A stretch of 64,000 nucleotides of DNA from a virus, in the IMG/VR virus record IMGVR_UViG_3300037140_000145, positions 1 to 64,000 of that record; one strand, given 5' to 3'. Numbering within the stretch: position 1 is the first letter of the stretch; every line of letters starts with the position of its first letter. The notes beneath the pieces were generated by a model. The model was not told where the DNA came from, did not search any database, and worked only from the letters and a program-made list of their open reading frames with translations. Of this stretch, positions 22,583 to 30,362 are shown piece by piece. Made by a program: the position numbers and the translations under genes.

Positions 22583-24124
22583 ATGGCTCAACCGTACGTA
22601 CCACCTGGCGTCACCATCACGGAGGCCGTAGCTCCGCAGGTCGTCCCGCTTATCGCTTCGGCCTCGGATGTCGTCCTCGTCGGAGTGGCTCTTGGTCACC
22701 AGAAGCGCACAGATCAGGTGCGTCTAACCGAAGCGGAAGGCATCGGCGTCCCGGTCAAACTGCCCTTCCTAGCGTCGATCCCCGGATCAAAACTCGAAAG
22801 CGTGCTATCGGTCATCAGCGCCACTAACCCGTCCGAAGGTGAAAACGAAGGCAAAGGCTTCAAAGAAACGGCTTACGAAGTTGACTCCAAAGAAGGCACG
22901 ATCAACCTCGTTGCGGGCAAAGGCATCAAATCCAACACGCTGATCAACGTGACGTACACCTACGTTTCGGCTGACTACTACAACCCGATCCGCCTCTTCA
23001 ACTTCAACGAAGTCCAGAACCGCTACGGTCAGGCTCTCGCAACCAACGAAGATGGCGAATTCCTATCGCCACTGAGTCTCGCGGCGCAGAAGGCATTCGA
23101 AAGCGGAGCCAGCAGCGTCATCACACAGCCTCTCTTCCATACGTCTGACGGAACTATCGTGTACAACTCCGGTGGGTTCATCACGAATGCAGAATTCCCA
23201 ACCGCGAAACAAGTCTCAGAAGCATCCACCTGGGAAACCACTTTGCAGGCATTGAACCTAGTCGAAGGTATCGACATCATCGTTCCGGTTGTCGGTCAAG
23301 GCGAGGCAGAAGGCAAAGTCAAAGACGGCTCAATCACAGCCATCTTCAAAGCGGTCCTTGGCTACGAGCAGCAGCGTAATGCCGAAGAGCAGTTCATCTT
23401 CGGCTGCTTTGGCGAGGATTCAACCGGCGAGGAAGGACTGGATGCGACCCTCCATGCGCACGGTACAGAACTTCGTGCGTACGCCAATGGCGATCTTGCC
23501 TCGCAGAATCTCCTACTCAACGTTGGCAACTTCAGTGTTTCGCTTCCAGAAGGCGGCGAAAAGAACGTCGGTGGTCAGTTCGCAGCCGCAGCCGTCGCGG
23601 GCGCACTCGCCTCTCGTCCGGTCGCCTCTTCACTCACGCGCAAGGGCCTCAACGGATTTACGAAAATCAACGACCTCCGCACGCCTAGCCAGAAGAACGA
23701 AGATGCTGGAGAAGGGCTCTTTGTGGTCGAGCAGATTCCCGGAGGAACGATCCGCTGCCGTCACGCGATCACGCTGGACAACACCCATGGAGCCTCTCGT
23801 TCTGAGATATCGGTCGTCCGTGCCAAGTTCACGATGGTCGAGTCTATCCGTCAGACGCTCGAAAACCAGATCATTGGTCAGATCATCGCAGATGGCAACT
23901 CACCGATCATCGTTCGTTCTGCAATCGTTGGCGTGCTCTCCGCTCTCCAGTCGGCAGGTAGCCTCGTAGGGTACAAGACTCCCGTCGTCGCAATCGCATC
24001 GCTTGAGCCGACCACGATCACCGCGAGCTTCTCATACCGACCGGCCTTCACCCTCAACTACATCGACATCGTGTTCGCCCTCGACCTGTCCAGCCAGACA
24101 GTCACTTTGGTAGAAGCTAACTAA
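22583..24124 (+). CDS. Contractile tail sheath protein
   Basis: 513 residues with the tail sheath pattern: N-terminal YVPPGVTITEAVAP, an RYGQAL ... LSPLSLAAQKAFESGAS segment, and the conserved C-terminal domain with GFTKINDLRTPSQKNEDAGE, GGTIRCRHAITLDN, then helix VESIRQTLENQIIGQIIADG and strands. The sheath stores energy and contracts to push the tube through the host envelope; many copies per virion. It defines the phage as a myovirus type. Followed by the tube gene after 13 bases, the standard order. Confidence 0.95.
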   Translation: MAQPYVPPGVTITEAVAPQVVPLIASASDVVLVGVALGHQKRTDQVRLTEAEGIGVPVKLPFLASIPGSKLESVLSVISATNPSEGENEGKGFKETAYEVDSKEGTINLVAGKGIKSNTLINVTYTYVSADYYNPIRLFNFNEVQNRYGQALATNEDGEFLSPLSLAAQKAFESGASSVITQPLFHTSDGTIVYNSGGFITNAEFPTAKQVSEASTWETTLQALNLVEGIDIIVPVVGQGEAEGKVKDGSITAIFKAVLGYEQQRNAEEQFIFGCFGEDSTGEEGLDATLHAHGTELRAYANGDLASQNLLLNVGNFSVSLPEGGEKNVGGQFAAAAVAGALASRPVASSLTRKGLNGFTKINDLRTPSQKNEDAGEGLFVVEQIPGGTIRCRHAITLDNTHGASRSEISVVRAKFTMVESIRQTLENQIIGQIIADGNSPIIVRSAIVGVLSALQSAGSLVGYKTPVVAIASLEPTTITASFSYRPAFTLNYIDIVFALDLSSQTVTLVEAN

Positions 24125-24137
24125 GGGATAATAGACG

Positions 24138-24809
24138 ATGGCATTCAAAGACCCCACATTCACAAGCAGGGCTCGCGTAGGTGGCTCTGGCTTTACGATC
24201 TTCACGTTCGGTGGTCAGCCCGTCACGTTCTGTCAGCAGGTTAGTCTCACGTCCCCTACTCCAGTCGGCGGAGGCATGGAAGAAATCCAGCCGATGGACG
24301 AGCCATACCCGATTGAGATCATCACACCGGCCGCAGCGAAATCGGGACAGCTTGTCCTCAACCTCTTCGAGTTGTTCGGTTCAGGTGGAACAGCATCCAA
24401 GGTCTGGGATCGCCTCGGACTCAGCCTCGGAGCCAAGAACGGTCCGTTCAGTTCAGAATCACCTGCTAACGCTACAACCAACTTCAACCTAACGGGCGCG
24501 AACAACGGCGGCATCTTCATGGGTGCCGTTGACATCGTAGATATCTTCATCCGTCAGGCACAGGCGGACCCGTCAGCCCTTCAGATCGTCAAGATCATCC
24601 GTCCCCTTGGAGCATCGGGACCGGCCGGGTCCCCCATTCAGCCGTACACAGAGGAGTACCACGGCTGCGTCATTACCAATGTCGCCGATGGCGAGCAGAT
24701 CGCGGTCGGAACGATGGCTGTCCTCAAGCAGATCACAGTCAACTTCCGCTACGTAACCCGTAACGGTAACGAATCGCTTGCGTTCAAGGTCCGCGACAAC
24801 CCACTGTAA
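24138..24809 (+). CDS. Tail tube protein
   Basis: 223 residues directly behind the sheath gene, the canonical place of the tube gene. Beta-rich with FGGQPVTFCQQVSLTSP at the start, a central PYPIEIITPAAAKSGQLVLN stretch and a C-terminal KQITVNFRYVTRNGNESLAF. Hexameric rings of this protein form the inner tube through which DNA leaves. AAGGGA lies about nine bases before the ATG. Assignment rests on order and beta pattern; the family signature is weak by eye. Confidence 0.8.
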   Translation: MAFKDPTFTSRARVGGSGFTIFTFGGQPVTFCQQVSLTSPTPVGGGMEEIQPMDEPYPIEIITPAAAKSGQLVLNLFELFGSGGTASKVWDRLGLSLGAKNGPFSSESPANATTNFNLTGANNGGIFMGAVDIVDIFIRQAQADPSALQIVKIIRPLGASGPAGSPIQPYTEEYHGCVITNVADGEQIAVGTMAVLKQITVNFRYVTRNGNESLAFKVRDNPL

Positions 24810-24844
24810 GTCAAGGCCCTTGAACAGGGCACCAGGAGGTAAAC

Positions 24845-25393
24845 ATGTCAGACGAGGTAGCAGCACCCCCAGAGGAAGAGCGCATCGACCCACTCTCGCT
24901 TTTCTCGGAGCAGATTCGCCTTCCGGTACGCGGACTGGCGTTCATCGGACATATTCAGAAGGACGTGATCTTCTGCGGTCACTCGTTCACGCTCAAGACC
25001 TTGCGTCCCAGTGAGAAGGCAGCTATCGCCCTTGCGGTACAGCCTTGGCGGGACACTATCTCAGAGCCAGAAGTGTGGGCTCATGCCCAAGTCGGCATGG
25101 CACTCGTTGCGGTCGATGACGATCCAGAGTTCTGTCCTCCCATGGGGCCGAACATCAACGAGTTTGCCAAGGGGCGTCTACGGTATGTGACAAACGCACA
25201 AGATGGTTGGCACAGCCCAACGCTTGCGTTTCTCTATGACCAGTATCTTGCCCTAGAGCAAGAAGCGCTCAAGGCGACCAAAGAGCTACAGGATTTATCC
25301 GAGAGGAATCGGGTCCCATCGCAGCCTTCGCCCGCTTCCTTGACATCACCGGGCATTTCGGACGTGCCGACGTTCACGGATATCCAGCCCTAA
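24845..25393 (+). CDS. Tail assembly chaperone, short form
   Basis: 182 residues, ATG preceded by CAGGAGGT. It lies between tube and tape measure genes, where nearly all long-tailed phages encode the chaperone pair (lambda G/GT). The last ~30 residues are Ser/Pro-rich low complexity. An overlapping frame one base back is open from 25240 to 25641, carries a sensible protein end and lacks its own start, the hallmark of a programmed frameshift; see the long form. Confidence 0.8.
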   Translation: MSDEVAAPPEEERIDPLSLFSEQIRLPVRGLAFIGHIQKDVIFCGHSFTLKTLRPSEKAAIALAVQPWRDTISEPEVWAHAQVGMALVAVDDDPEFCPPMGPNINEFAKGRLRYVTNAQDGWHSPTLAFLYDQYLALEQEALKATKELQDLSERNRVPSQPSPASLTSPGISDVPTFTDIQP

Positions 25394-25641
25394 ACGACTT
25401 CCAGACCGAACTCCTCACATACCACCGGCTCAACGAAGACAAGATCGCGAGCGCGGAAGCGGATCGCAACTTCGAGCATATGTTGTTCGCCCACAACCCG
25501 GAGCTATGGAAGGCCGTCTATGCCAGCGACGTAGCCGAAGGAAGTCAGGGCATCCAGATCAGGGAACCGACGACCGAGGAGGACTTCGAGGAGATGATCC
25601 GCGAGTGGGAGGGCGAGGGCTATGTCCCGCCTGAGGACTAA
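24845..25641 (+). CDS. Tail assembly chaperone, long form by -1 frameshift
   Basis: The short-form frame shifts back one base, best at GGATTTA (25291-25297, read G GAT TTA), giving about 265 residues in all. The downstream part reads FIREESGPIAAFARFLDI ... FEHMLFAHNPELWKAVYAS ... EEMIREWEGEGYVPPED. This matches the G-GT arrangement in which both forms coat the tape measure protein during tail assembly. The heptamer is not the usual XXXYYYZ but is like GGATTTT used in some plant RNA viruses. The shift itself is strongly implied by the open frame; its exact site is a guess. Confidence 0.75.
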
Positions 25642-25958
25642 GCGCTCCGAACTCGCCTTTCGTCATTGCGCCTCTGCTTGTCCTCCCACTGCGCCATTTG
25701 ATAATCGCGAGGACTCGGGACCACGGGACTTGTCCGTAGAGGCTTCGTGCCGATGGGCTTGTCTCCAATCCAACACAGGAGTAGGACAAGTAGCATAGGC
25801 AGCCAGATGGCGCAGAAAAAGAATCCGCCTATTAGACCCCCTACTACATCACCCCAGGTTTCTGCGTCCTTGAGACAGAAGTAGAACGCACCCATGATGT
25901 ATGCGGCGACGGCGAAAAGGAAGACGAGGAAGAGAAAGGTGAGGAAGAAGTTGATCAT
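25638..25958 (-). CDS. Two-helix membrane protein (106 aa)
   Basis: Residues 2-27 (FFLTFLFLVFLFAVAAYIMG) and about 40-65 (GLIGGFFFCAIWLPMLLVLL) are transmembrane; the C-terminal 40 residues are soluble and charged. It lies on the minus strand in the tail region, converging with the chaperone gene (4-base overlap). An extended -10 (TGATATACT) sits 6 bases before the ATG. Holin-like topology, but no endolysin neighbour, so a superinfection or membrane accessory role is equally possible. Confidence 0.65.
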   Translation of the reverse strand: MINFFLTFLFLVFLFAVAAYIMGAFYFCLKDAETWGDVVGGLIGGFFFCAIWLPMLLVLLLCWIGDKPIGTKPLRTSPVVPSPRDYQMAQWEDKQRRNDERRVRSA

Positions 25959-25964
25959 ACCTTT

Positions 25965-25973
25965 AGTATATCA
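25965..25973 (-). promoter_or_regulatory. Extended -10 before the two-helix membrane protein
   Basis: TGATATACT on the minus strand, six bases before the ATG at 25958; it overlaps the stop codon of the HNH gene upstream. Predicted transcript is leaderless or nearly so. Confidence 0.55.
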
Positions 25974-26531
25974 AGCCGCAAGAGCCATGTCAAGGGCCTT
26001 TGCATACTTTTTGGCGTTACAGGGGCGACAGGCTGGACGCAGATTTGCAGGCCACCCCGTCCCACCTTGACTCAACGGAATAACATGGTCGATGGTCTGG
26101 TCAAACGGATCAAGGGCATCCCAGTCGCAATGACCGCACCATGGTAGATAGCAGCGTCGTCCATAGAAATCGATGCGGGCTTGAAGCTGCTCCTCTGTAA
26201 CCGTGCCGGGAGCATTTGCTGAACGCGCCTTACGGCGGAGTTCAGCACGTCGCGCCCTAGCTTTCGCCTTCTCCGGATTTGCCGCTCGCCATTGGGGTTC
26301 ATATGCGCTCTGTCGAATGCGCATATACTCGTTGCGTTCGGCTCGCCTTTGTGGATCGGACAAACGCTTTTGCTGCGATAGGCGATGGCGTTCTTTAGCT
26401 TTGGGCGTTGTTGCATGTCGCTTTGCATCCTCCGGATGGGCGACCTTCCATTCGGCGACCTGTCGAATGCGTTTCTCTTTGTTGCGTTGATACCAGGCGC
26501 GATGATACGCCCTACTCTCAACAGAACCCAT
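25971..26531 (-). CDS. HNH homing endonuclease
   Basis: 186 residues: a long Arg/Lys-rich helical N-terminus with repeated RxxAEWKVAHPE-like units (about 1-115), then an HNH core (CYLPWCGHCDWDAL, DHVIPLSQGG, WPANLRPACRPCN). The C-terminal ~70 residues are close to those of the HNH gene at 18857-19270, including at DNA level, although the two lie on opposite strands. An extended -10-like TGCTAAGAT stands 6 bases before the ATG. It sits antisense between chaperone and tape measure genes. Confidence 0.88.
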   Translation of the reverse strand: MGSVESRAYHRAWYQRNKEKRIRQVAEWKVAHPEDAKRHATTPKAKERHRLSQQKRLSDPQRRAERNEYMRIRQSAYEPQWRAANPEKAKARARRAELRRKARSANAPGTVTEEQLQARIDFYGRRCYLPWCGHCDWDALDPFDQTIDHVIPLSQGGTGWPANLRPACRPCNAKKYAKALDMALAA

Positions 26532-26537
26532 AGCATC

Positions 26538-26546
26538 ATCTTAGCA
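26538..26546 (-). promoter_or_regulatory. Candidate extended -10 for the HNH gene at 26531
   Basis: TGCTAAGAT on the minus strand, six bases before the ATG. Hexamer match is moderate, but the TGC extension and spacing agree with other candidate leaderless starts. Confidence 0.4.
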
Positions 26547-26570
26547 GAGCCAAACGCACCGTAATATCTG

Positions 26571-28766
26571 ATGCCCACTAGCCCTATTGATCCTGTAGAC
26601 ACTCAGCGCAAAGCCATGGCGAGTCTCCAGGGCGCGATTGAACGCCTTGATGAACATGTTGGGGCGATGCAAGCCCCGACGATGGAGCAGAGCCTTATGC
26701 GCGAGAAAATATCTACCGAAGACGGCATTGCCGGATTGGGTAAGCGTTCCCAAAGCTCTCTTATGACGCGTTTCATATCTCAAGCTTGGTCCCCGGCACA
26801 ACAACCGCAATCAGGCACGAACGAGTCCACGCCCCCACAACAACCAAAGCAGCTTTGGGACGAAGAACTTCCCGGCAGTCAAGGCCGTCGCTCAACCCCA
26901 AGTCTTCCTCCTGGCGTAGACCCAACGGCACAAAGCCCGATTCATGGCATGACCAATCAACAGGCGCAAGAAATGGAGGACGAACCCATAAGAATTCCGA
27001 CTTTCGGCGATTGGCGTATGGATGCCTTCTTGAAATTGGGTTCTCAATTCGCAGGTAAAAAAGCTCTTACCAAAGCAAAAAAGCGCAGCCAAGCAGAAAC
27101 GGCAAGAAGTGAAGCCGGAGAACCACCATTGCCGCCAGAAGAACCCGGTCCGTTCTCAGCGGGCAACGTCTCAGGACGATTGACTGAAGCATCACGATAT
27201 GCCACCTATGCGGCTGCTGGCACAGCGTTTGTCAAACGCAATGCGGATTTTCTAGGCGCTCATACTCGGGCAGCACTCGAACCCGGTACGGCCCTAGGAT
27301 TCTCTCCACAGACGGGCGCAGGTCCAGCCTACATAGCCGGATTTTCTAATCCTCTCGCCGCTATGACGAGCGAAGCGGGAAAGCAGACGTTGGGTCAACG
27401 AGTCGATGCCTTCTCCATGGCGCGATTGGGTACTGGAATTTCCGAGGGGCAGTCACAACAGTTGATGAGCGGATTAGCGGACGAAGGGTTTTCTAACCAA
27501 CAGAGTGGCTTCATGGGACTAACCACTGGAGGTCAACAAGAGAATTTGGCATTAGCCCTCGCGCCCAGTGTCAAGGAAGGTCTATCTCCGGGCGTTGCGA
27601 AGAACTTTGCGAACCTCACACGCTACGGCTCCGGTAGCCTCAAGGAACTGACTGACGTAACCAGTCACTTGGGCGACGTAGCTCGTACGGCGAAACTCCC
27701 ACTAGACGAGATGGCCCAGTCCATTCAAGAGTACACGAAGAACGCCGAAGAACACGGCATGCTCGGCATCGAAGCAGCTAGGGCCGGTAAGGAAGTGACA
27801 CAGGGTACTGGTCTGCCGCCGACGACCGTTGCACAACTCAACCAGAGCCCGTTTGCTCTCGCTGCGGCGGCACAGATGGGCGTACGACCAGGACAGGTAC
27901 CGGCCCTCAAGGGACCAGCGCAGGAAGACTTGGCCTTCACGACAATTCAGAATCTCCAGTCCATGGTGCCACAAGAAGCGAAGGAAAACAAGTATGGACC
28001 CAAGGGCGAATTGCTCCTAGGTGCCAAAGAAAACGAATTGGCATGGATGAAGGAAGTAGGTGAATTGCAGGGGATCAGCGGACAGCAGATTGAGCATATG
28101 TTCAATATCAAAGAACATCACGCTGAACGCTCGCACATGAAAGAAGGACTCAGTGCGATCAACAAGCAGATGGATGCTTGGCATAAGGGGCAAAAGCCAG
28201 CGGGTCCTTCTATCGTGGATGCGGCAACCAATGTCGGTAAGAAAATACCGAATTTGGACATTGGCGGCATTAGTCTACCCACGGGTAAAATCGCAGAAGC
28301 CGGAGGAGATATCTTCCACGGCATCTTCGGTGGAGGCGGCGATCACAAGAAGAGCAAGGAGCAGGAAGAAGGCGAAAAGAGGCTCCGTCCCGCGATTGCA
28401 CAGTTGCGGGGAGAAGCCGAAAAGATTCAGATTCCAAAGCCCGCCATTGATCAGATTTCCAAACTACCGATGCAAGCCCAGGTTGCCGCCTATGAAAAAC
28501 AGATCGAAAAACAAACTGAAGCCAAACCCGAAGATGAACAGGGCCTCAAGGGTGTGATTGGACTTACGCCGGAGGCGGCACGATTCTTCAAGATTCAGGA
28601 CCCTAAAGCTGCCGCGAGCAAGGAAGCAAAGGCGGGTGGTACCCCAAGCAACGCCGAATCCAACAAGAACTTCCAGCGCCTTTCACCACACATGCAGTCG
28701 ATGATCCAGGGAGCAGAAAGAGCCGCTGAAGCTCAAGGCTCAAGTGCAACGCCCGTAAAGGAATAA
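26571..28766 (+). CDS. Tape measure protein
   Basis: 731 residues after the chaperone pair, the position of the tape measure. Low in Cys, rich in Ala, Gln, Lys and Glu. N-terminal ~200 residues are helical and disordered; 200-380 are Gly/Ala-rich with mild hydrophobicity (ASRYATYAAAGTAFV); the rest is helical with a Gly-rich break near 580. At the usual 0.15 nm per residue it predicts a tail of roughly 110 nm. No wall hydrolase motif is seen here; those sit in the hub protein downstream. Confidence 0.75.
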   Translation: MPTSPIDPVDTQRKAMASLQGAIERLDEHVGAMQAPTMEQSLMREKISTEDGIAGLGKRSQSSLMTRFISQAWSPAQQPQSGTNESTPPQQPKQLWDEELPGSQGRRSTPSLPPGVDPTAQSPIHGMTNQQAQEMEDEPIRIPTFGDWRMDAFLKLGSQFAGKKALTKAKKRSQAETARSEAGEPPLPPEEPGPFSAGNVSGRLTEASRYATYAAAGTAFVKRNADFLGAHTRAALEPGTALGFSPQTGAGPAYIAGFSNPLAAMTSEAGKQTLGQRVDAFSMARLGTGISEGQSQQLMSGLADEGFSNQQSGFMGLTTGGQQENLALALAPSVKEGLSPGVAKNFANLTRYGSGSLKELTDVTSHLGDVARTAKLPLDEMAQSIQEYTKNAEEHGMLGIEAARAGKEVTQGTGLPPTTVAQLNQSPFALAAAAQMGVRPGQVPALKGPAQEDLAFTTIQNLQSMVPQEAKENKYGPKGELLLGAKENELAWMKEVGELQGISGQQIEHMFNIKEHHAERSHMKEGLSAINKQMDAWHKGQKPAGPSIVDAATNVGKKIPNLDIGGISLPTGKIAEAGGDIFHGIFGGGGDHKKSKEQEEGEKRLRPAIAQLRGEAEKIQIPKPAIDQISKLPMQAQVAAYEKQIEKQTEAKPEDEQGLKGVIGLTPEAARFFKIQDPKAAASKEAKAGGTPSNAESNKNFQRLSPHMQSMIQGAERAAEAQGSSATPVKE

Positions 28767-28769
28767 GCC

Positions 28770-29570
28770 ATGCCGTCCGTTCACTTTCAGCACGAACGAG
28801 TCAATGGCGGAGCACCGTTGACCGTTGAGACAGGTGTCGATGAAATCGCATGGGCATACCGACTCAACGTCGCCAAGTATCCAACGTACGGTGGTGAAGT
28901 CGTACAAATCCTAAGCGCTTTCATCGATGACATCACGATCACAGGTACGGTAGGTACGTATGAGAAGGCAGAGGAGATTTACTCCTTCTTCATGCAGTAC
29001 TTCATCATCGCCACACAGGGACCTTCGAGTGGGCCTGGGGCGAGCTTTGAACAGACCCCGATGATCATGACCTACCCGCACCGTGACTGGACCTTCGAAA
29101 TCCAGCCGTTGCACGCACCTGGATTCACCTACTCCAAGAAGATGGTCGCACCCAAGTGGTTCATGACTGCGCACGTAGTAGACAAAGGACTGGACGTTGA
29201 ATCTCTCAAGGCCATGGTGGTCAAAGAAACCGTCCACGAAGCTGCCAACGCGGACCAGTTCAAGCTCACTGGCGTCATCTCACCCGATTCCGGTGATCCG
29301 GCACTCAACCCATTCATCGCGCCGGTCAGGGCCACAGGCAAAACTGAATTCAAGGAACAGGAAGCCAAGGAAATCACTGCGGGTCTGGGTAAGATCGCAG
29401 ACTACTACAACAGCCTGTTGCCTGCCTACATGAATGGCAACTTCGCTGACATCATCGGAGTAGCAGGAGCAAAGCCAGAATTCGGTCACGGGGGCAAGGG
29501 CGAAGAATCCCCGGACGAACTCCTCCAGGGCACACCCAATACGGGCGAACCACAGCCGAAGATTCACTAG
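28770..29570 (+). CDS. Putative baseplate/tail-tip protein (266 aa)
   Basis: Starts 3 bases after the tape measure stop. Beta-rich core with AWAYRLNVAKYPTYGGEVV, ITGTVGTYEKAEEIYSFFM, YPHRDWTFEIQPLHAPGF, then a polar tail rich in Gly and Glu. No known domain is certain. Its general layout resembles the following gene product (both have a Tyr-rich strand, a helix and an RxP/YPH strand), so the two may be paralogous tail-tip proteins, as the distal tail proteins of this position often are. Confidence 0.6.
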   Translation: MPSVHFQHERVNGGAPLTVETGVDEIAWAYRLNVAKYPTYGGEVVQILSAFIDDITITGTVGTYEKAEEIYSFFMQYFIIATQGPSSGPGASFEQTPMIMTYPHRDWTFEIQPLHAPGFTYSKKMVAPKWFMTAHVVDKGLDVESLKAMVVKETVHEAANADQFKLTGVISPDSGDPALNPFIAPVRATGKTEFKEQEAKEITAGLGKIADYYNSLLPAYMNGNFADIIGVAGAKPEFGHGGKGEESPDELLQGTPNTGEPQPKIH

Positions 29571-29594
29571 AGGACATCGCCGAGGTAATCATTG

Positions 29595-30362
29595 ATGCCA
29601 CCCGTAGCCTACAACAGCCAAGCCCTTCCTTTCTTCACGCCTGATGCATCCGCAGGGGCCAGTGTCGTGTCTCCGGCCACCGACACGGGCTACGACATAC
29701 GGGCCACTCGACTTGGCGACGCTCGTCGCACCGCCGCGCTATCCCGCGCAAATGGAGCACTCAGTAACAGCCGTGAAAAGGTCCTCTTCTTCGTCAACGA
29801 GATCAAAATCGATCTGGGTATCTCAGGATCAACCGGGCAAGGTCGTCGTACGCGCGACTTCTATCCCCACAACATCATCATGCCGTCATATGTGGTCGAA
29901 GGACACTGCCTAGACCAACAGGACTATGGCACGTTGGTCGAGTTCGTTCACAAGTTGCAACAGGAAGCCGTGGGTAACGTTAGGGCAGGCAACCTCACGC
30001 AGTTGGATGTGCTCAAGGGCGGCATCAAGACTCGGCGACCGATCATGCGAGGCGTGCGCAAACCCATCTGCGCACAGGGGTTTGTGGAAGAGATCGGACG
30101 CACGTATAAGGCGGGCACCTATGCCCCCACCTTCACCTTCAACGTGGTCGTCGCGTTTGAGTTCACAGGGCTCTATCGACAAATCGGTGGCTACGAACCG
30201 ACACAAGAAAGCTGGTGGGAAATCCTCCAGGGCATGAAGCCGTACACGAGTCAAGTCGAAAAATCTGAAACCGCGAAGAACAGCAAGCCCACGTCCACGA
30301 CACAGGAACCCGCCGCCACTCCTGTGCCTACGGGCGAACAAATCCATCAGGCGGGCTTCTAA
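29595..30362 (+). CDS. Putative baseplate/hub-adjacent protein (255 aa)
   Basis: ATG at 29595 with GAGGTAATC before it. A disordered N-terminus of about 55 residues, then a beta domain (REKVLFFVNEIKIDLGISG ... RDFYPHNIIMPSYVVEGHC), helix (LVEFVHKLQQEAVGNVR) and further strands, ending in a Thr/Pro/Ala linker. No recognised family. Its stop overlaps the hub gene start (TAATG), linking it to that protein. Confidence 0.6.
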   Translation: MPPVAYNSQALPFFTPDASAGASVVSPATDTGYDIRATRLGDARRTAALSRANGALSNSREKVLFFVNEIKIDLGISGSTGQGRRTRDFYPHNIIMPSYVVEGHCLDQQDYGTLVEFVHKLQQEAVGNVRAGNLTQLDVLKGGIKTRRPIMRGVRKPICAQGFVEEIGRTYKAGTYAPTFTFNVVVAFEFTGLYRQIGGYEPTQESWWEILQGMKPYTSQVEKSETAKNSKPTSTTQEPAATPVPTGEQIHQAGF

